A stretch of DNA of 64,000 nucleotides from Zarea fungicola (Eukaryota; Ascomycota; Sordariomycetes; Hypocreales; Cordycipitaceae): assembly GCA_900169235.1 (NCBI GenBank), contig FWCC01000023.1:62001-126000 (forward strand). Direction: 5' to 3'. Positions 1-10,503 of this stretch are shown here, in pieces. The translations under genes and the position numbers were made by a program. Positions within the stretch are counted from its first letter, which is position 1, and every line of letters starts with the position of its first letter. The notes beneath the pieces are model-generated. The model worked only from the letters and a program-made list of their open reading frames with translations. It had not been told where the DNA came from and did not search any database.

Positions 1-1
1 G

Positions 2-844
2 CGGGGATGGGAACCGAAAGAACTCAAAAATCGAGAATACGCAACTGGTGATAGCCTTTTGGACGCTTATGCGATCACACTGCTGCAGCATAGGATCAGG
101 GACCGGTGGCCAAAGAATGCCTACATGCCAACGTTGGAAGAATGGAAATCACAGACTACGGCTCCTGCTGAGTTTGGGGAGCAGGCATGGGCCGAAAATT
201 CGTCTGCTGGTTTCGACAGAGCTAATTCCCTCAGCAACCGAGCTTACAACTGCGTGCTTGGACGAGCTCTAGTATTAACCCAGGAAGGCTACATTGGGCT
301 GGCACCCGTGGCAACACAACCTGGTCAGGCCCTATCTAGCGAGATCCCGGCCCATACAATACGGCCTGTGCCTACAGTAGCTAATGATTTTGTACCAGGT
401 GACATCATATCCATTTTCCTTGGCTGCGATCCGCCGATGGTGCTTCGGCCGGAGCCCGAAGGCCGGTTCCAACTTGTTGGCTCTTCATTTGTTTACGGGC
501 TGAATGACGCTACCGCTTTGCTAGGCCCAATACCGAAGCCGTGGAAAGTCCAGCTTTTCCGCTACAGGAAATCCATGTTTAGGGAAGTTTACAGCTTCTT
601 CAATCCTGACACTGGTGAAGTCACTGCCGAAGATCCCCGCCTTAGAGGAGATCCAGTCTGGAAAAGAGTGCACGTTGAGGACATTGGAAGGGACTTGACC
701 CCGGATGATCCTACCATCTGCGACTTCTTTCGGAATGAGAAAACTGGATTGGTTATGGATTCTGATCCTCGATTATTGCCCGATGCTCTAAAGGAAGTAT
801 TGCAAGCTCAAGGAAAGAAATTGGAGGTATTTTCACTAGTTTAA
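2..844 (+). CDS. HET-type (heterokaryon incompatibility) protein, C-terminal part, 5' cut by window edge
   Basis: The frame is open from the first complete codon of the window to a TAA at 842-844, so the gene starts outside. The visible 280 residues resemble the C-terminal half of fungal HET-domain proteins: a segment with PGDIISIFLGCDPPMVLRP, followed by 'F.LVGSSFVYGLNDATAL', the usual 'fxlvGxcYvhGlmdGea' signature. The catalytic-like N-terminal HET/TIR-related domain would lie upstream and cannot be seen. HET proteins act in non-self recognition and regulated cell death in fungi; that role is family knowledge and not shown here. A tail of about 110 residues after the signature (rich in D, P and R) has no domain I recognise. 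No intron is needed in the visible part. Confidence 0.7.
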   Translation, partial: RGWEPKELKNREYATGDSLLDAYAITLLQHRIRDRWPKNAYMPTLEEWKSQTTAPAEFGEQAWAENSSAGFDRANSLSNRAYNCVLGRALVLTQEGYIGLAPVATQPGQALSSEIPAHTIRPVPTVANDFVPGDIISIFLGCDPPMVLRPEPEGRFQLVGSSFVYGLNDATALLGPIPKPWKVQLFRYRKSMFREVYSFFNPDTGEVTAEDPRLRGDPVWKRVHVEDIGRDLTPDDPTICDFFRNEKTGLVMDSDPRLLPDALKEVLQAQGKKLEVFSLV

Positions 845-1018
845 AGTGTGCATAGGTTCACATAAATTCAGTAAAAAAATCTCCGCTTTCGTCAGCTCGT
901 TGTTCTTTCTTGTTCGCCAGAGCCTGGAATTATAACGTAGCTCAAATTTATTTACCGTCACACTAATGCTCACAGCAGAACCCCCTGAATACTACAGAGT
1001 ACTCAAGTCCAAGATCTA

Positions 1019-2332
1019 CTACCCTGTGGTTTCTTTCGCAGTTTTGTTTCTCATTTCTGCGAGCACTCGGTCCTTGTAAAGACTTGGGCATGGGAAGTCC
1101 GCATCCGACTCACACAGCTTGAGAGCTTTTTCAAACGCTCGCACAGCCTCCTCGTTCTTGGAGCACTGTCTGTTATTTACACCCTGCTTCATTAAAGCCT
1201 CCCAACTTCGCAAGGCGTTGACCTTTCGAACTAGAGTCATTGGTTGAGTACCAGCAGGGTCTCGAGCCTGCACAAACGAGCTTCCATTGCAGGGGCCTAG
1301 TACGCGGGCATGATCCACAAAGCCACGATAAGCGTCAAAAAAGAACAATGTTGCATGTAGATCATTGGGCTCAACTGTCGTCGTGTGGAAGGTAGCTGCC
1401 GGAATGGTGTAGCTCATATCCCTTGTATGAAGTGCTGTGGCCACCTCAGTTGTGCTCACCGCTTCATCCGTCTTCTCCACTATTGAGAACGTCTGGTGTG
1501 TCTTGTATTCGCTGTCGGCACTGTCGGTGGCCTGGGTCCCGTTGACACTCCAGCGAAGAGCATAGGTATTATGCGTTGCAAGTACATCGTCGGTGGCTGC
1601 TTCTGCATGAAATGAGCGGTCTCTGCTTTCGCCCGCTAGAATCCAACTTTGCGCCCAAGGTTGGTGTGAATGAATCGAAAAGTCTGCGTTGCCACGGTAT
1701 CCATCGGGAAGCCAGACGTGAAGGCGAAAGAGTTCGCCAATCCGGCCATCCTCAACAATACTGCAGAGAGCGATACCGAGAAAACCTTGCGCGCTTCGAG
1801 CCACAACGCCAAGAGGACTCGAGACGAGTGCGTCATAAATTGCACCCCATGCAACCTCTAGATCACTGGAACTCGTGAGCTGATTCAAGCGAGATTTCTG
1901 GCGAAGTAGCGCCAGTCCAATGATGAGTCTTGCGATTCTAAAGGTCTGGAGACACTCACTTCCGCCACACTGATTTTGCTGTAGTGCAACATCTGCAAGA
2001 TCGAACCAGCCACGTACTGACAAAAACTGTCCCTTGTCATCCCCAACTAATGCGCTTCCCTTTATGCTCATTTTATGTTCGGTATTAGCAGTCCGTGGCG
2101 TGAACCAATATTGAAGCGCGTCAACCTGGCCTGCCGGTATTTTTAGGGCTACTGCAACGCCTTCCAAGACGCGCAAAATTTCAAACTGGGGAAGAGCCAA
2201 CTCCTGACCTTCACCATCGCTGGCGAAGGTATCAGATTCACTTGATTCGAGCATTGGCTGAATTCTTGTAAATTTCTCTCCTCTGTCAATTGTAAGGGAA
2301 TATTCGCCGTGAGATTGCGGCGCCCTGCCCAT
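1019..2332 (-). CDS. Cupin-like (RmlC-fold) protein of unknown function with helical C-terminal tail
   Basis: An intact 437-residue frame. Translation could open further upstream only from a TTG, so I take the first in-frame ATG (complement 2330-2332). The middle of the protein has a cupin-type pattern: a hydrophobic strand 'LFRLHVWLPDG', then IHSHQPWAQSWILAGE (two histidines two residues apart and a later Glu), and about 90 residues on a second strand pair with IPAATFHTTTV and HATLFFFDAYRGF. The last 60 residues look like one or two TPR-type helices (KNEEAVRAFEKALKLC). I do not know the function; a metal-binding small-molecule enzyme or sensor is possible. It converges on the HET-type gene (174 bp between stops) and diverges from the aldo/keto reductase gene. 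Confidence 0.55.
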   Translation of the reverse strand: MGRAPQSHGEYSLTIDRGEKFTRIQPMLESSESDTFASDGEGQELALPQFEILRVLEGVAVALKIPAGQVDALQYWFTPRTANTEHKMSIKGSALVGDDKGQFLSVRGWFDLADVALQQNQCGGSECLQTFRIARLIIGLALLRQKSRLNQLTSSSDLEVAWGAIYDALVSSPLGVVARSAQGFLGIALCSIVEDGRIGELFRLHVWLPDGYRGNADFSIHSHQPWAQSWILAGESRDRSFHAEAATDDVLATHNTYALRWSVNGTQATDSADSEYKTHQTFSIVEKTDEAVSTTEVATALHTRDMSYTIPAATFHTTTVEPNDLHATLFFFDAYRGFVDHARVLGPCNGSSFVQARDPAGTQPMTLVRKVNALRSWEALMKQGVNNRQCSKNEEAVRAFEKALKLCESDADFPCPSLYKDRVLAEMRNKTAKETTG

Positions 2333-2741
2333 GATGACGCCAAGAAAATATTGATGAAAGATAATAGCCACCAAATGGGGCTGTCCCTCTGAATATTATT
2401 ATGGCCTCAAAATATTACATTGGGTTTTTCTTGTTCTGGTGCAAGTCGAACGGCCCAGGATGCCTGGATGAACTATTTGACTCCTCCTGCGCTAATGGAT
2501 GCCCAACCTAATTAATATAAAGCAGTTAATTCTAAGACTTTATAGCCTTAAAGACTCGGGATAGCGTCCCGGATATAGCTCCATGCTATACCCCGCTCTG
2601 TCGAGGGCTCATCTCCGACAAGTTTCCTTCTCTTCAGTTACACGAGGGACGTCGCGCAAGTCACTTTTTTCAAAATGGTACACGTGCAAGTAAAATGAAT
2701 TTAATGTGATATAAAATAAAGCTAATATCTTCTAAAGTAAT
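2333..2741. other. Divergent intergenic region, cupin-like gene / aldo-keto reductase gene
   Basis: 409 bp, AT-rich, between two genes that point away from each other. It must hold both promoters. No clear TATA box or repeated operator is seen and there is no supportable gene. Confidence 0.4.
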
Positions 2742-4614
2742 ATGATGGACGACGCCATAATTGGCAACCGTGAGCAGGCCCATAGACGGCGGCCCCTGGA
2801 CATCCCTCACTGACCATGAAATCGCAGTCCCCCCCGAGCATCTTCGCTCTGTTGTGCGATCTATGCTCTCTACAAGTCTCGATATTCAGACTGTGTTTCG
2901 AGACAATGTCCGCAAGAGGCTCCAAGAGTACCCGCCCAGCCACCCACAGCCGCAGGAGCTGTTTCTTGCCACGGACGAGGCGTCGCCTAGCGCTACGGCG
3001 TACCTTGCATTGACGCGATGCATGTTTTCCTCTAAATTGGTTATGGAGGCATTACCGAGGTAAATTGAAACGCCAAACTCTTTTGAAAATCTTGAAAGCC
3101 TTACACGATTTTGTATATGGACAGTCTCTGTCATGCCATTGCGGCCATTCCAGCGGCAAAAGCGAGCTGGCGTCCTGGGTCGGGACTGGCGCAGATGCTG
3201 GAACGTCTTGACGGCGATGTAGTACAAGCCATGCAAGCCCTCAAAGAGACATCCCCCGCACCGACTCAGGAATTGGAGGCCGCGCTAGACGCCGTGTATG
3301 CGGCCCTGTCTGACTGCAAGCAATATTGTGACGATGCTGTCGTACTTGCGTATCCGTTCCACCGCGGCATACGGCAGACGCAAGACACAATCTCGTTTCT
3401 TCTGCCTGACAAGAAGAGCCTGCTGCCATCGTCGACAGAGCCTCGAACCATCCACGTCAGTCTGCCCACGTCGTCGTCAACCGTGGAGACCTTCATGGTA
3501 GGTACGCGACAGCTGCCGCGGCTCTTCAACGGCCTTTGGCAGATGGCCTCGCCGGACTGGGGCTCCTCGAGCGCCGCGATGCAGGAAACGGCCCTCGCGG
3601 CCCTCGTCGGGTCCGGGCTCACCGCATTCGACATGTCGGATCACTACGGCGACGCGGAGCTCGTGTGCGGTGATTTCCGCGCGCGGCTTCCCGAGGAGGC
3701 CAGGCAGGCGGTGTACATGGCGTCCAAGTGGTGCGTCTTTCGCGATATTCAACGGCCCGTCACGACGGAGTGGGTGCTGGAGCAGGTCCGTGAGAGATGC
3801 CGGCGGTTAAGCGGCCGTGTTGATATGCTACAATTTCACTGGTATGATGTAAGTTTTTCTCTTCCACAACATATTCGTACAATAGGGGATAATACCCCAA
3901 GCTAATGACGGTTGATTCTTCCAGTATGACAAGAAGGAGTATCTGGACATTTTGGTCGAATTGGTCAAGATTACAAAGTCGCACCCCGAACTGGTCGGTG
4001 AAATCGGCCTGTGTAATTTCGACGCCAAGCACACCATGGAGGCTTGCGAACACGTCGTAAGACTTACGGGATATGTGGGCATCGTGTCGAATCAGGTGCA
4101 GTTCTCCGTGCTCGACTCACGCCCTCTCAAGGAAATGGTCAGCGTCTGCGAAAAGTACAGCCTCAAGCTCCTCACGTATGGGTCCCTCTGCGGCGGGTTT
4201 CTCGCGGACAAGTGGCTCGACCACCCCTCGCCGCCGGCGTTGTACGGCCAGAGCCCGCTCACGCCGTCGCAGCGGAAGTACCTCGACACTCTCCACGCCT
4301 GGGGCACATGGGCCGAGTTCCAGGCGCTCCTCTCTGTGCTGGACACCGTTGCGCGGCCCCGCCATGTCGGCGTTGCCAACGTTGCTACCCGCTGGGTCCT
4401 TCAACAGCCCACCGTTGGTGCCGTACTTGTTGGTACGCGTCTCGGCGTGTCAGCACGCGGTGACGACAATCTGGCGACGTTTGGATGGGAGCTTAGTGAC
4501 GAAGAAATGGAGTTGATTAATGCTGTGGCATTAGGAAAATCAGGTGAAAAGACAGATGGAATATATGGCAGACTTGGGGATTGCGGACATGAGTATAGAA
4601 GTCACACGAAATGA
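2742..4614 (+). CDS. Aldo/keto reductase with an additional N-terminal domain (four exons)
   Basis: Proposed exons are 2742-2769, 2828-3059, 3125-3848 and 3925-4614. The three introns (58, 65 and 76 nt) start GTGAGC, GTAAAT and GTAAGT and end CAG; joining them keeps one frame of 557 residues. The C-terminal ~330 residues are an NAD(P)H-dependent aldo/keto reductase: FDMSDHYGD gives Asp256 and Tyr261, ASKW gives Lys288, and QFHWYD gives His325, the complete AKR tetrad. QPTVGAVLVGTR near the end is the usual cofactor-site region. The first ~210 residues (helical, ending near SLLPSSTEP) are not part of a normal AKR, which is 280-350 residues long, and I do not recognise them. The first short exon rests on splice consensus only. 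Substrate unknown; probably cytosolic. Confidence 0.75.
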
Positions 4615-4724
4615 GGGTTCCTAATTCCAATGACAAAGGCAGCGAATAATGCCCAGTCTTCCACGTCGGGAAGTAAGCTTATAGGGAGAATATAAACCTA
4701 TTTAGTTTGTATTTAATTGTGTGG

Positions 4725-5037
4725 CTATCTACTGTAGGTGCAATAGAAAATGTCAAGCGCAAAGGTAGAGTCACTTCCTGGCTCCGAATGGAGGCGGATG
4801 TTGAGCCTGTTTAGCCAATCGTTTAAGATAGCCATGGATTCTAAGGGTTCGTTCGACAATACGCCCTCCAGCGGCATCTGGGACCTCAAGGGTCACGAAA
4901 GGCACTGCCTCTCACTGACGCCAAATCGAAGATTGAGTACATTTCTGGCGTAGTCGCATACGCCTCGGAGTTTTGCATCTAAAACGTAACGGCATGCCTC
5001 TTGGGGCGAGATGATGCTTCGTAAGCATTGTAAGTAA
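4725..5037 (-). pseudogene. Eroded gene fragment with one in-frame TGA
   Basis: On the minus strand a protein-like frame runs from about 5037 to a TAG at 4725-4727, interrupted only by TGA at 4893-4895. The reading before the stop includes SPQEACRYVLDAKL and DYARNVLNLRFGVSERQC; after it come PLEGVLSNEPLESMAIL and NDWLNRLNIRLHSEPGSD. The TGA would be CGA (Arg) with one C-to-T change, as expected from RIP or deamination. I cannot name the family. Upstream the frame runs into a poly-T tract (complement of 5047-5067), so the 5' part is lost or in another exon. It could also be a chance open frame. Confidence 0.35.
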
Positions 5038-5468
5038 TTAGAAGTGGATAAACAAAAAAAAAAAAAGGGCTTACAGTAGGTGTGATGGTGGCCGGAAGGG
5101 GCCGAGGTAGATGTATGGCAGCCACATGCTTACTACGGATTATATAGTTCCACCAACTAATAATAAATAAAGACGGACTTCGCAAGCCACTTCCCACCTG
5201 ATAGTGCAAAGGATATTACCGTAATGGGAACACCTTTTACCGAAAATGGCAATCCAGTATAAGCTTAAATACTCTTCCTCCAACAAGAAGCCGTACTTTA
5301 TTTTGGCTTTGCAGGAATCGGTCCAATCGGCAGTTTGACGGTGAAAAGGCTGCCGAGTGTAGATTCCACAAAATTTATGAGTCAGCTGGTAACTACGGGT
5401 GCAAGCAATATAATTAACTAGTAATGAGTCAGTGCTGCTTATTATGGATCAGCTTCTAAACTCTGATT

Positions 5469-5780
5469 GAATTCAGCAAGTCTGAAAACAAACCTGGAGG
5501 CCTCAAGAACTACCAGAAGGTCTGTTAGGGGTACTGGAAATCCATGCTTGTACCGGATACCGAGCAAGTGACCCATGAGGGTGGCTTATTCGGGCCCAAT
5601 GCCAAGACTAGTCAGCATCTTTCGGAGAATCTTAGTGTTGATTAAAACACGACAAGTAAAAATGAGGCGCCGCATACATACCAACGACAGACCGTCGCAT
5701 CGCATCTACCACTAGTAGGAGCATCCGATATGGCCGGCATCGATGTAACCGCCACCGAAATTCAGGTCAGTGACCTCTAA
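5469..5780 (+). pseudogene. Eroded reading frame with two in-frame stops
   Basis: One frame reads about 100 codons with protein-like composition, interrupted by TAG at 5526-5528 and TAA at 5643-5645 and closed by TAA at 5778. Pieces include KPGGLKNYQKVC before the first stop, GYWKSMLVPDTEQVTHEGG and GLFGPNAKTSQHLSE after it, and SDMAGIDVTATEIQ near the end. The TAG is one C-to-T step from CAG (Gln). A preceding segment at about 5330-5410 (FHKIYESAGNYGCKQYN, in another frame) may be an earlier exon. Its position just upstream of a secreted cysteine-rich gene suggests a decayed secreted-protein gene, but this is inference. Confidence 0.25.
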
Positions 5781-5948
5781 ATGGTATTTGGAATGCTTTA
5801 GGCATAATAATAACCTTCTAGATTAAGAGTTAGCGCAAATCTAGTTTATTTGAACCAATGTATAAGACAATAGATCTACCCTTCCATTCTGTGAGTTTAG
5901 TTGACTACGACAACTTACAAGCAACTTGAAGAACTCTTGTTTAAAAAT

Positions 5949-6825
5949 ATGAAGTTTTCAGTTTTCTCTTTGACTAGCTACTTTGTAGCCTCTGCTCTTG
6001 CCGCAGACTGTTGGGGCTCAGTGAATGGCATTCAAACTGAGCATTACCGTGCCTACTGGGATGCTCGCAACCAAATGTGTCACAATGAAAAATGCGCCCA
6101 GGGACAGGATTGCAACGTCCAGACATCTGTGACTTCTGGTGGCAAACAGCTCGTCGTCATTCTACAGCGAAGGAAGAATGGGGTGAAAGGATTTAAAGAT
6201 TGCTATGTAAGTGGCCCTATCATGACATGGTAGTCCGTGTTGAGTTTACTAATATATACCTATAGAGCGCCACCGAGTATGTTGATTATGCTCATGTAAC
6301 CCTTTACGCTCGGTAAATCTAATGATTCATAGGAATATCATCGGACAGTGCGTTTACAACCAGGGCGCTGGTAACGGTAAATGGGAGTCTGGCGGTCAGA
6401 AATACATCATGGTGTCGAATTTGATTGACACAGCGCCGCCACCCGACGGGTGCAATCTCGCCAAGTATTGTGCCTATACGTTTCGTAACGACGAGTGCAG
6501 AATTACCACCTGGAAAGGCGATGGCAAAGTCCCCGTCTGTAAGTATCTTGCCCGCCCCTTGCCAATTTGGCTGTAGAGAAGATTGAAACTGACATTGGTT
6601 ATAGTCTTTGAATGCCTCAACGATCGATCTTGCGGGGGCGGTGCGAAGTGTGTTAATCGCTTGTGCTGCCATGCTGATAAACTCGTGCTTGGTGAATCTA
6701 TGTGTCCTACAATAAACGACCTACAGCGTTGCGGCGGATTTCAACGTCAAGTCCAGAATGTCGCCACTGCAGCTTGGTCGCCTCCACACACTGATATTCC
6801 GGCAGGGTTGAAATGTGGGTGCTAA
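5949..6825 (+). CDS. Small secreted cysteine-rich protein (four exons), effector-like
   Basis: Exons 5949-6206, 6266-6276 (11 nt micro-exon), 6333-6538 and 6605-6825 give 231 residues. All three introns (59, 56, 66 nt) have GTAAGT or GTATGT donors and TAG acceptors. Residues 1-18 (MKFSVFSLTSYFVASALA) are a signal peptide. The mature chain has 18 cysteines: nine in a first module that begins DCWGSVNG and includes ATENIIGQCVYN, and nine in a second module from residue ~160 that starts FECLNDRSCGGGAKC. The even count fits disulfide pairing outside the cell. I do not recognise a named family; it has the hallmarks of a fungal effector or antimicrobial-type secreted protein. The micro-exon is supported by frame continuity only. 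Confidence 0.65.
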
Positions 6826-7360
6826 GAACGAGTAGCTGCTTTCTTTCCGGACCTTATCCATAGGAAGGAAGGTATACACAGGTACATTCAGGAATGCACC
6901 AAAAATGGGAGTAGGTTTTTGAAACAGGGGAGGTGTTTTCAAACGTGATACTGCGGGTTGCTGGGCCTCTTCTGCCATGTCTGATATCAGTCGAGCTACT
7001 TTAAACTTTCCGCTAGCATTACTAGATATCTATTCCTATTTATTCCAAAATCTGCAGTCTCAATAGCTTGAAAGTCCTTTGTGCTTTAAACAAGAAGACT
7101 ACGATTTGCTGATTAGCGTTAGATTTCAAAAAACAAAAGGTCAGTTTTATCCGCTGCAAATAATTTTCCTTTGACAGAGGGCAATGGTCATGCACGTATA
7201 AATAAAAGAGATGAACAATAAAAAAGACTAGGCATATTAGTCTAGAAATGCTAAAATTTCAATGAAACAGCATAAGAGTACAAGTGTTCGAACTATTAGG
7301 GGCACGGCGAGGAGATCCAGACAGCAGACATTGTAGTACAAAAAGGAGATGCATTTCTCA
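6826..7360. other. Intergenic, 3' to 3'
   Basis: 535 bp between the convergent ends of the secreted cysteine-rich gene and the vacuolar protease gene. It is AT-rich toward 7360. No gene or repeat is recognised. Confidence 0.4.
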
Positions 7361-10300
7361 TCAGACCTTGACCGCCTTCTTCACCTCAACTAGACCGACG
7401 CTTGCCTTGGACACGGTGGACCATCCTGGGGCATATCGCTTGAATTCGGTAAATGCAGGGATACGAGACGCCACGTTCGCGTCACTCCAACTACAGCTGG
7501 CCGTAATCTCAAGAGGCGCAGCTCTGACCCTGAGCTCGTCATTCTCTGCAGCCTCCACGTGGTCCGTGGGCTCGCTCGCCATGGCAAAGTTGCTGCCAAG
7601 CTGTAGCGAGACATTCCAAGGACCGTCCCACTTGCGTCGCCAGAGTCGTACGCTGCTTACGCCAGCGTTGGTTCGCTTCTCAATAGGTGCGGCATTTTCG
7701 ACCGCGAATCCAGCAACCGGCGACGAGAATTCAATGGTGCAGGTTCTGGTGTCGAGGGCGTCCAATTGCAGGTCAACAGATCTACCGTCAGACGATTTGG
7801 TTGCCGTAATCGTGACGAGATCCTTGAGTTGAACATTATCGACCACATTGGGAGGGTTGGCGCTACCGTCATACACACAAACAGCGACGCGGTTGGAGGG
7901 CTGACACTCGATGGACTGTCCCGCCACGCCTGGGATAGATTGAATAATTTGTCGGGTATATTCAGGAACACCGTGGATAGCAACCTGGTTCGTATTCAGG
8001 TCGAGATCGATTGTCTGCTGAAAAAAGTACTTGAAGCGGTAGTTGGCGGAGAAGGGAAAGGCGGAGAGGTTGTAGATGAGAGTACCGGCAAAGGCCAAAA
8101 ACAAAAAGGTTGGCAGCTGGTGTCCGATGCGGTGGATAAAAGGCGTCAACGGAAACAGGAGGATAATAGTGAGAAAGCCGACAGCAAGAAGAGGCGTGAT
8201 CATGTCGCTACCATCGACGCTCGTCTGTGCCATGGAGGACGTCTGAACCAAGGCAGTATTGCCGACAATCATGAGATGGACAGGTGCAAGAACGAGCAGC
8301 TGCAGGAACCAAGTCCAACTCGGCAGATGTGCGGACCACGACTGCTCGTTTCCATACGGTGTGCTTGTCGATGCTGGTACTTGGTTGTCGGCTTCGGCTT
8401 CCTGAACAGATCTTCTTCTATAAGTGGTGGCAAATGTAGTCTGGCCCTCGCCAGCAGCAGCACCGTAGCCTTCCTCACCGGCACGAAGCGGCGTGGTCTC
8501 TGTTGCCTCTTGCTCTTGCTCCTCCTCTTGCTCCTCATCCTCGCCATCGTTGCTGGCAAAGTAGTTGGCTGGAGGGTCGGCATCCTGGGTTTGTCTGGCA
8601 AAGGCTGCTTTGGAAGGGAGTGCAAAAAGCTCGAGAAGCGAGATTAGCACGGCGAGAAATACGCCGGTGTGGAAGAAAGCGGCAAAGTAAAAGGCGCCAA
8701 CGTGGAATCGGTCCTCGCAGACAGCAACGAAAATCTGGAAGGCCCAGGTTATGACAAAGAGCCACATGAGAGAGTAGCCGCGGTGAAGGGCACTGGGGCG
8801 GACGTAGCTCGAGCCGCGCATAATGAGCCAAAACGACGAGTAAAAGATGGAAATGGACATGGCCCACCTGCAGACATGTTAGGTTTGTTCACGAGCAAAA
8901 ATGTTTCTGGAACTTACACTGCGTAGCTGCTGCTATAGATGATGAGAGGGTTAACCTTGCCGACAAGCCGAATCGAACCAATGGTGAGAGAAGCAGCAAA
9001 GAGGAGAGCAAATGGGAAACGGAAAAGCCCCCGCCAGCCATTGAGGGCAAGGCGGCCATCGCTCGCGCCAGAGTCGACGTCGGTGCTGCTGGCAAAGTAG
9101 TAGTACTTGTCTTGCTTGATGAGAAGAACGGTGACGATGAATAGGATGAGCGGGGTGGCGATGAGGAGGGTCAGGGTCCATGCAAAGAGGCCCCTAAGCG
9201 CAAAAGCAGCCCAACTGCTCCCAAAGACGTCGAACCACACGCCGCGCGTCGACTTGCCGTTCTGAACGAGATCCTGTCTGCCATCAGAGCGATCGCCGCT
9301 GAACAGCGTGTCGGCGCTCTCAGAGAGCTCCCGGGTTGACGTGAGGGCGGCAGAGAGCATGTGCCAGATGCTGCGCACCGAAGTATGGCGGGCATCGTCG
9401 TCCTCGGTGTGGTACCTGGAGCGTGGCGCGTAAAAGGCAATGTCCATGCCTCGCTGGCCAAAATGATCGGCGAAAATCTGGTAGTCGGTGCCGCTCTTAA
9501 TCACACCAGCTTCAAAGGCGTCGGCAGCAATGATGGAGCCAAATGGGTAAGGGCTGGAGCCATAGGCCTTGGCAACCTCCAAGTCGGTGGTTCGGAAAAT
9601 CATGGCTCGACCGCCAGCTCCAGCGCCTTCAAGGTTGACAAAGGTATGGCAGAATTGGCGCAACGGGCTATAGCCGAAAGCAATGGCGCCAAGGAGGCCG
9701 TCTTCCTCGGCATTGTTGAACAGGAGAACAATTCCATGCTTGGGCTGATGGCCCTCGGACGTAAAGTGGCCGAGTAGCTGGAGTAGCGAGACGCAGGACA
9801 TGCCATCATCGGTGGCACCGTAGCCTGTCGCAACGCTGTGCATTTGTTAGTACGGAACTACTGTGAAAATAATTTAAACGGCGATAATGACTGACGAATC
9901 ATAGTGACAATTCACGAGAACGCCTCCGCTGCCGCGAAAGGTCTCGGCAGCGTCGGCTGATGTCCACCAGTCGCCTTGGGGATCCTCTTTGCCATGGATG
10001 TAGGCATAGAAGTTTGTACCCTCAAAGTATTGGCCGGTGTTTCCACTGACGGCGCTTCCCTTGACAGTGGTTTCGGTGATGAAGGTCGCATTGGAAATGC
10101 GGTCGTCGAACAGCGTCACTCCAGGCGCTTTGTCGGCAACCGAAGCAGCCGGCGCATTGACATTGACCGCAGCGCGAGCATCTGCGCTCCAAATTCGACC
10201 GCCAGATTCTTCGACAGTGTATGGGATCTTGTTTTGGTCCAAAATCTGCTTGGAGCGGCTAACCAGGTAGCTTCGGACGTCGTCGTTGGCGTGGCTGTTG

Positions 10301-10503
10301 TATGGATGAAAGTTTGCCGTTATGCGCTGCAGGTCAATCCAGGACTCGGTCAAGTTAACACCAGCCGGGAGCGCCTTTGTCTTGGGCGCCGCGGGGACAG
10401 TCTCGTGGACGTAGAGAAGGGGTACGATGAGGGCGAGGTAGATGGCTGTCGTCCAGAAGAAGACGGGCCAGGGCCGAAAGGCAAACGGGTTGAAGCTGGC
10501 CAT
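7361..10503 (-). CDS. PFF1: Vacuolar membrane protease, M28 metallopeptidase family (Pff1-like)
   Basis: Exons on the minus strand are 10503-9896, 9835-8918 and 8867-7361; the introns (60 and 50 nt) have GTCAGT/CACAG and GTAAGT/GCAG ends, and the first carries an ACTAAC branch site. The product is 1010 residues, the normal length for Pff1. An N-terminal membrane segment ([17 protein letters not shown]) is followed by a lumenal M28 peptidase domain: NCHYDS and GATDDGMS supply the first His and bridging Asp, [13 protein letters not shown] the catalytic Glu pair, [10 protein letters not shown] a further ligand region and YHTEDD the last His. The C-terminal half has about eight more hydrophobic segments and a lumenal tail. 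It is a zinc aminopeptidase-type protein of the vacuole membrane. The joins across both introns restore conserved sequence, so the model is secure. Confidence 0.92.

Noticed and set aside
4750..4953. 67-codon plus-strand frame after the reductase gene
   Set aside because: The opposite strand reads better as protein and explains the region as a remnant; this frame has no supporting feature.
7766..8647. 293-codon open frame antisense to Pff1
   Set aside because: Overlaps the conserved membrane part of Pff1; leucine runs are the complement of a Glu/Gln-rich segment.
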